From: Spirochaetota bacterium
GTDB lineage: Bacteria; Spirochaetota; Spirochaetia; Treponematales; Breznakiellaceae
Assembly (NCBI GenBank): GCA_023398155.1
Contig: JAEWSV010000259.1
Location: 1-14,927 of the forward strand
Direction of reading: 5' to 3'
Length of the DNA stretch: 14,927 nt
Shown here: positions 14,669 to 14,927 of the stretch, piece by piece
How the letters are laid out: each line of letters opens with the position of its first letter
How positions within the stretch are numbered: the stretch's first letter is position 1
The notes under the pieces: generated by a model
Database searches by the model: none
Seen by the model: only the letters and a program-made list of their open reading frames with translations
Told to the model about the DNA's origin: nothing
Made by a program: the position numbers and the translations under genes

Positions 14669-14927
14669 ATCCGACCGTTTCATAATATCGGTCCGGGGGA
14701 GATGCTGAAAGACGAGCTTGTGTACTTGGGGTGGAGCCAGGAAGATTTTGCCCAGATCACCGACCTGTCCCTCAAAGCGGTGAACGAGCTGCTCAACGAC
14801 AAGACCCCCTGACCGTGGAAACCGCCAAGTTCATCGGCAACGCGCTGGGAACCGATCCCCAGCTATGGCTCAACCTGGACTCCGCGCATGAGCTGGTCGA
14901 TCACGCCAAGGACTTCTGGGAAGTCAA
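14669..14927 (+). pseudogene. higA: higA-type antitoxin remnant, frameshifted and cut by the window edge
   Basis: The frame from 14669 reads IRPFHNIGPGEMLKDELVYLG, then the HTH WSQEDFAQITDLSLKAVNELL, then NDKTP and a TGA at 14810. Adding one C to the CCCCC run at 14805-14809 continues as LTVETAKFIGNALGTDPQLW and LNLDSAHELVDHAKDFWEV to the edge, exactly the HigA-family layout (XRE HTH followed by the WLNL motif). The natural N-terminal start is also missing: an in-frame TGA at 14651 is followed by no ATG until 14702, inside the conserved region. It is a decayed DNA-binding antitoxin. The 3' end is not visible. Confidence 0.75.

Noticed and set aside
1..14927. CRISPR arrays, tRNA or rRNA genes, insertion sequences
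   Set aside because: No regularly spaced repeats, tRNA-like cloverleaf, transposase or terminal repeats could be seen.

Overview
The window is a defence island from a bacterium of moderate to high GC. The helicase and most of the methylase run at roughly 60-70% GC, with AT-richer inserts and flanks. Nothing visible fixes the taxon; a proteobacterium or similar Gram-negative is a guess from the protein flavour. Almost everything reads on the minus strand, right to left.

In transcription order from the right: (1) a three-gene toxin-antitoxin-chaperone (TAC) module with ATGA overlaps: an MqsR-like toxin broken by one frameshift (14144-13793), a zinc-finger/HTH MqsA-like antitoxin with a long C-terminal extension (13796-13086), and a SecB-like chaperone (13089-12655). 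A perfect 16-bp palindrome lies in front of it. (2) After 23 bp, a large SNF2-type helicase with a C-terminal DUF3883 domain (12631-9047). (3) An AT-richer two-gene cassette, an OLD-like ABC-ATPase (8989-7865) and a TOPRIM-like DUF3226 protein (7863-7243), with its own candidate promoter. (4) A DUF1156 adenine DNA methyltransferase (7192-4298) whose middle third is strikingly AT-rich. (5) A broken small ORF (4300-4062). (6) A DUF499 P-loop ATPase with an N-terminal Swt1-type HEPN domain and an Ig-like domain near its C-terminus (4058-540). (7) The first 121 residues of an unrecognised protein leaving the left edge (363-1).

Helicase + DUF1156 methylase + DUF499 ATPase is a recurrent core of multigene anti-phage methylation systems, and the families recall type 3 BREX, but no PglZ phosphatase is in view. 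The likely logic is self-marking by the methylase, with the ATPase and helicase acting on unmarked invading DNA. The ATPase/TOPRIM pair and the TAC look like extra effector layers embedded in the same transcription unit. Because the TAC is only 23 bp upstream of the helicase, the antitoxin may control the whole operon.

The right end (14265-14927) is a graveyard: a plus-strand higB remnant with an internal deletion, a frameshifted higA running off the edge, and possibly a tiny remnant of a ribbon-helix-helix antitoxin. All visible frameshifts fall in small toxin or accessory genes, while about 11 kb of large ORFs stays open.
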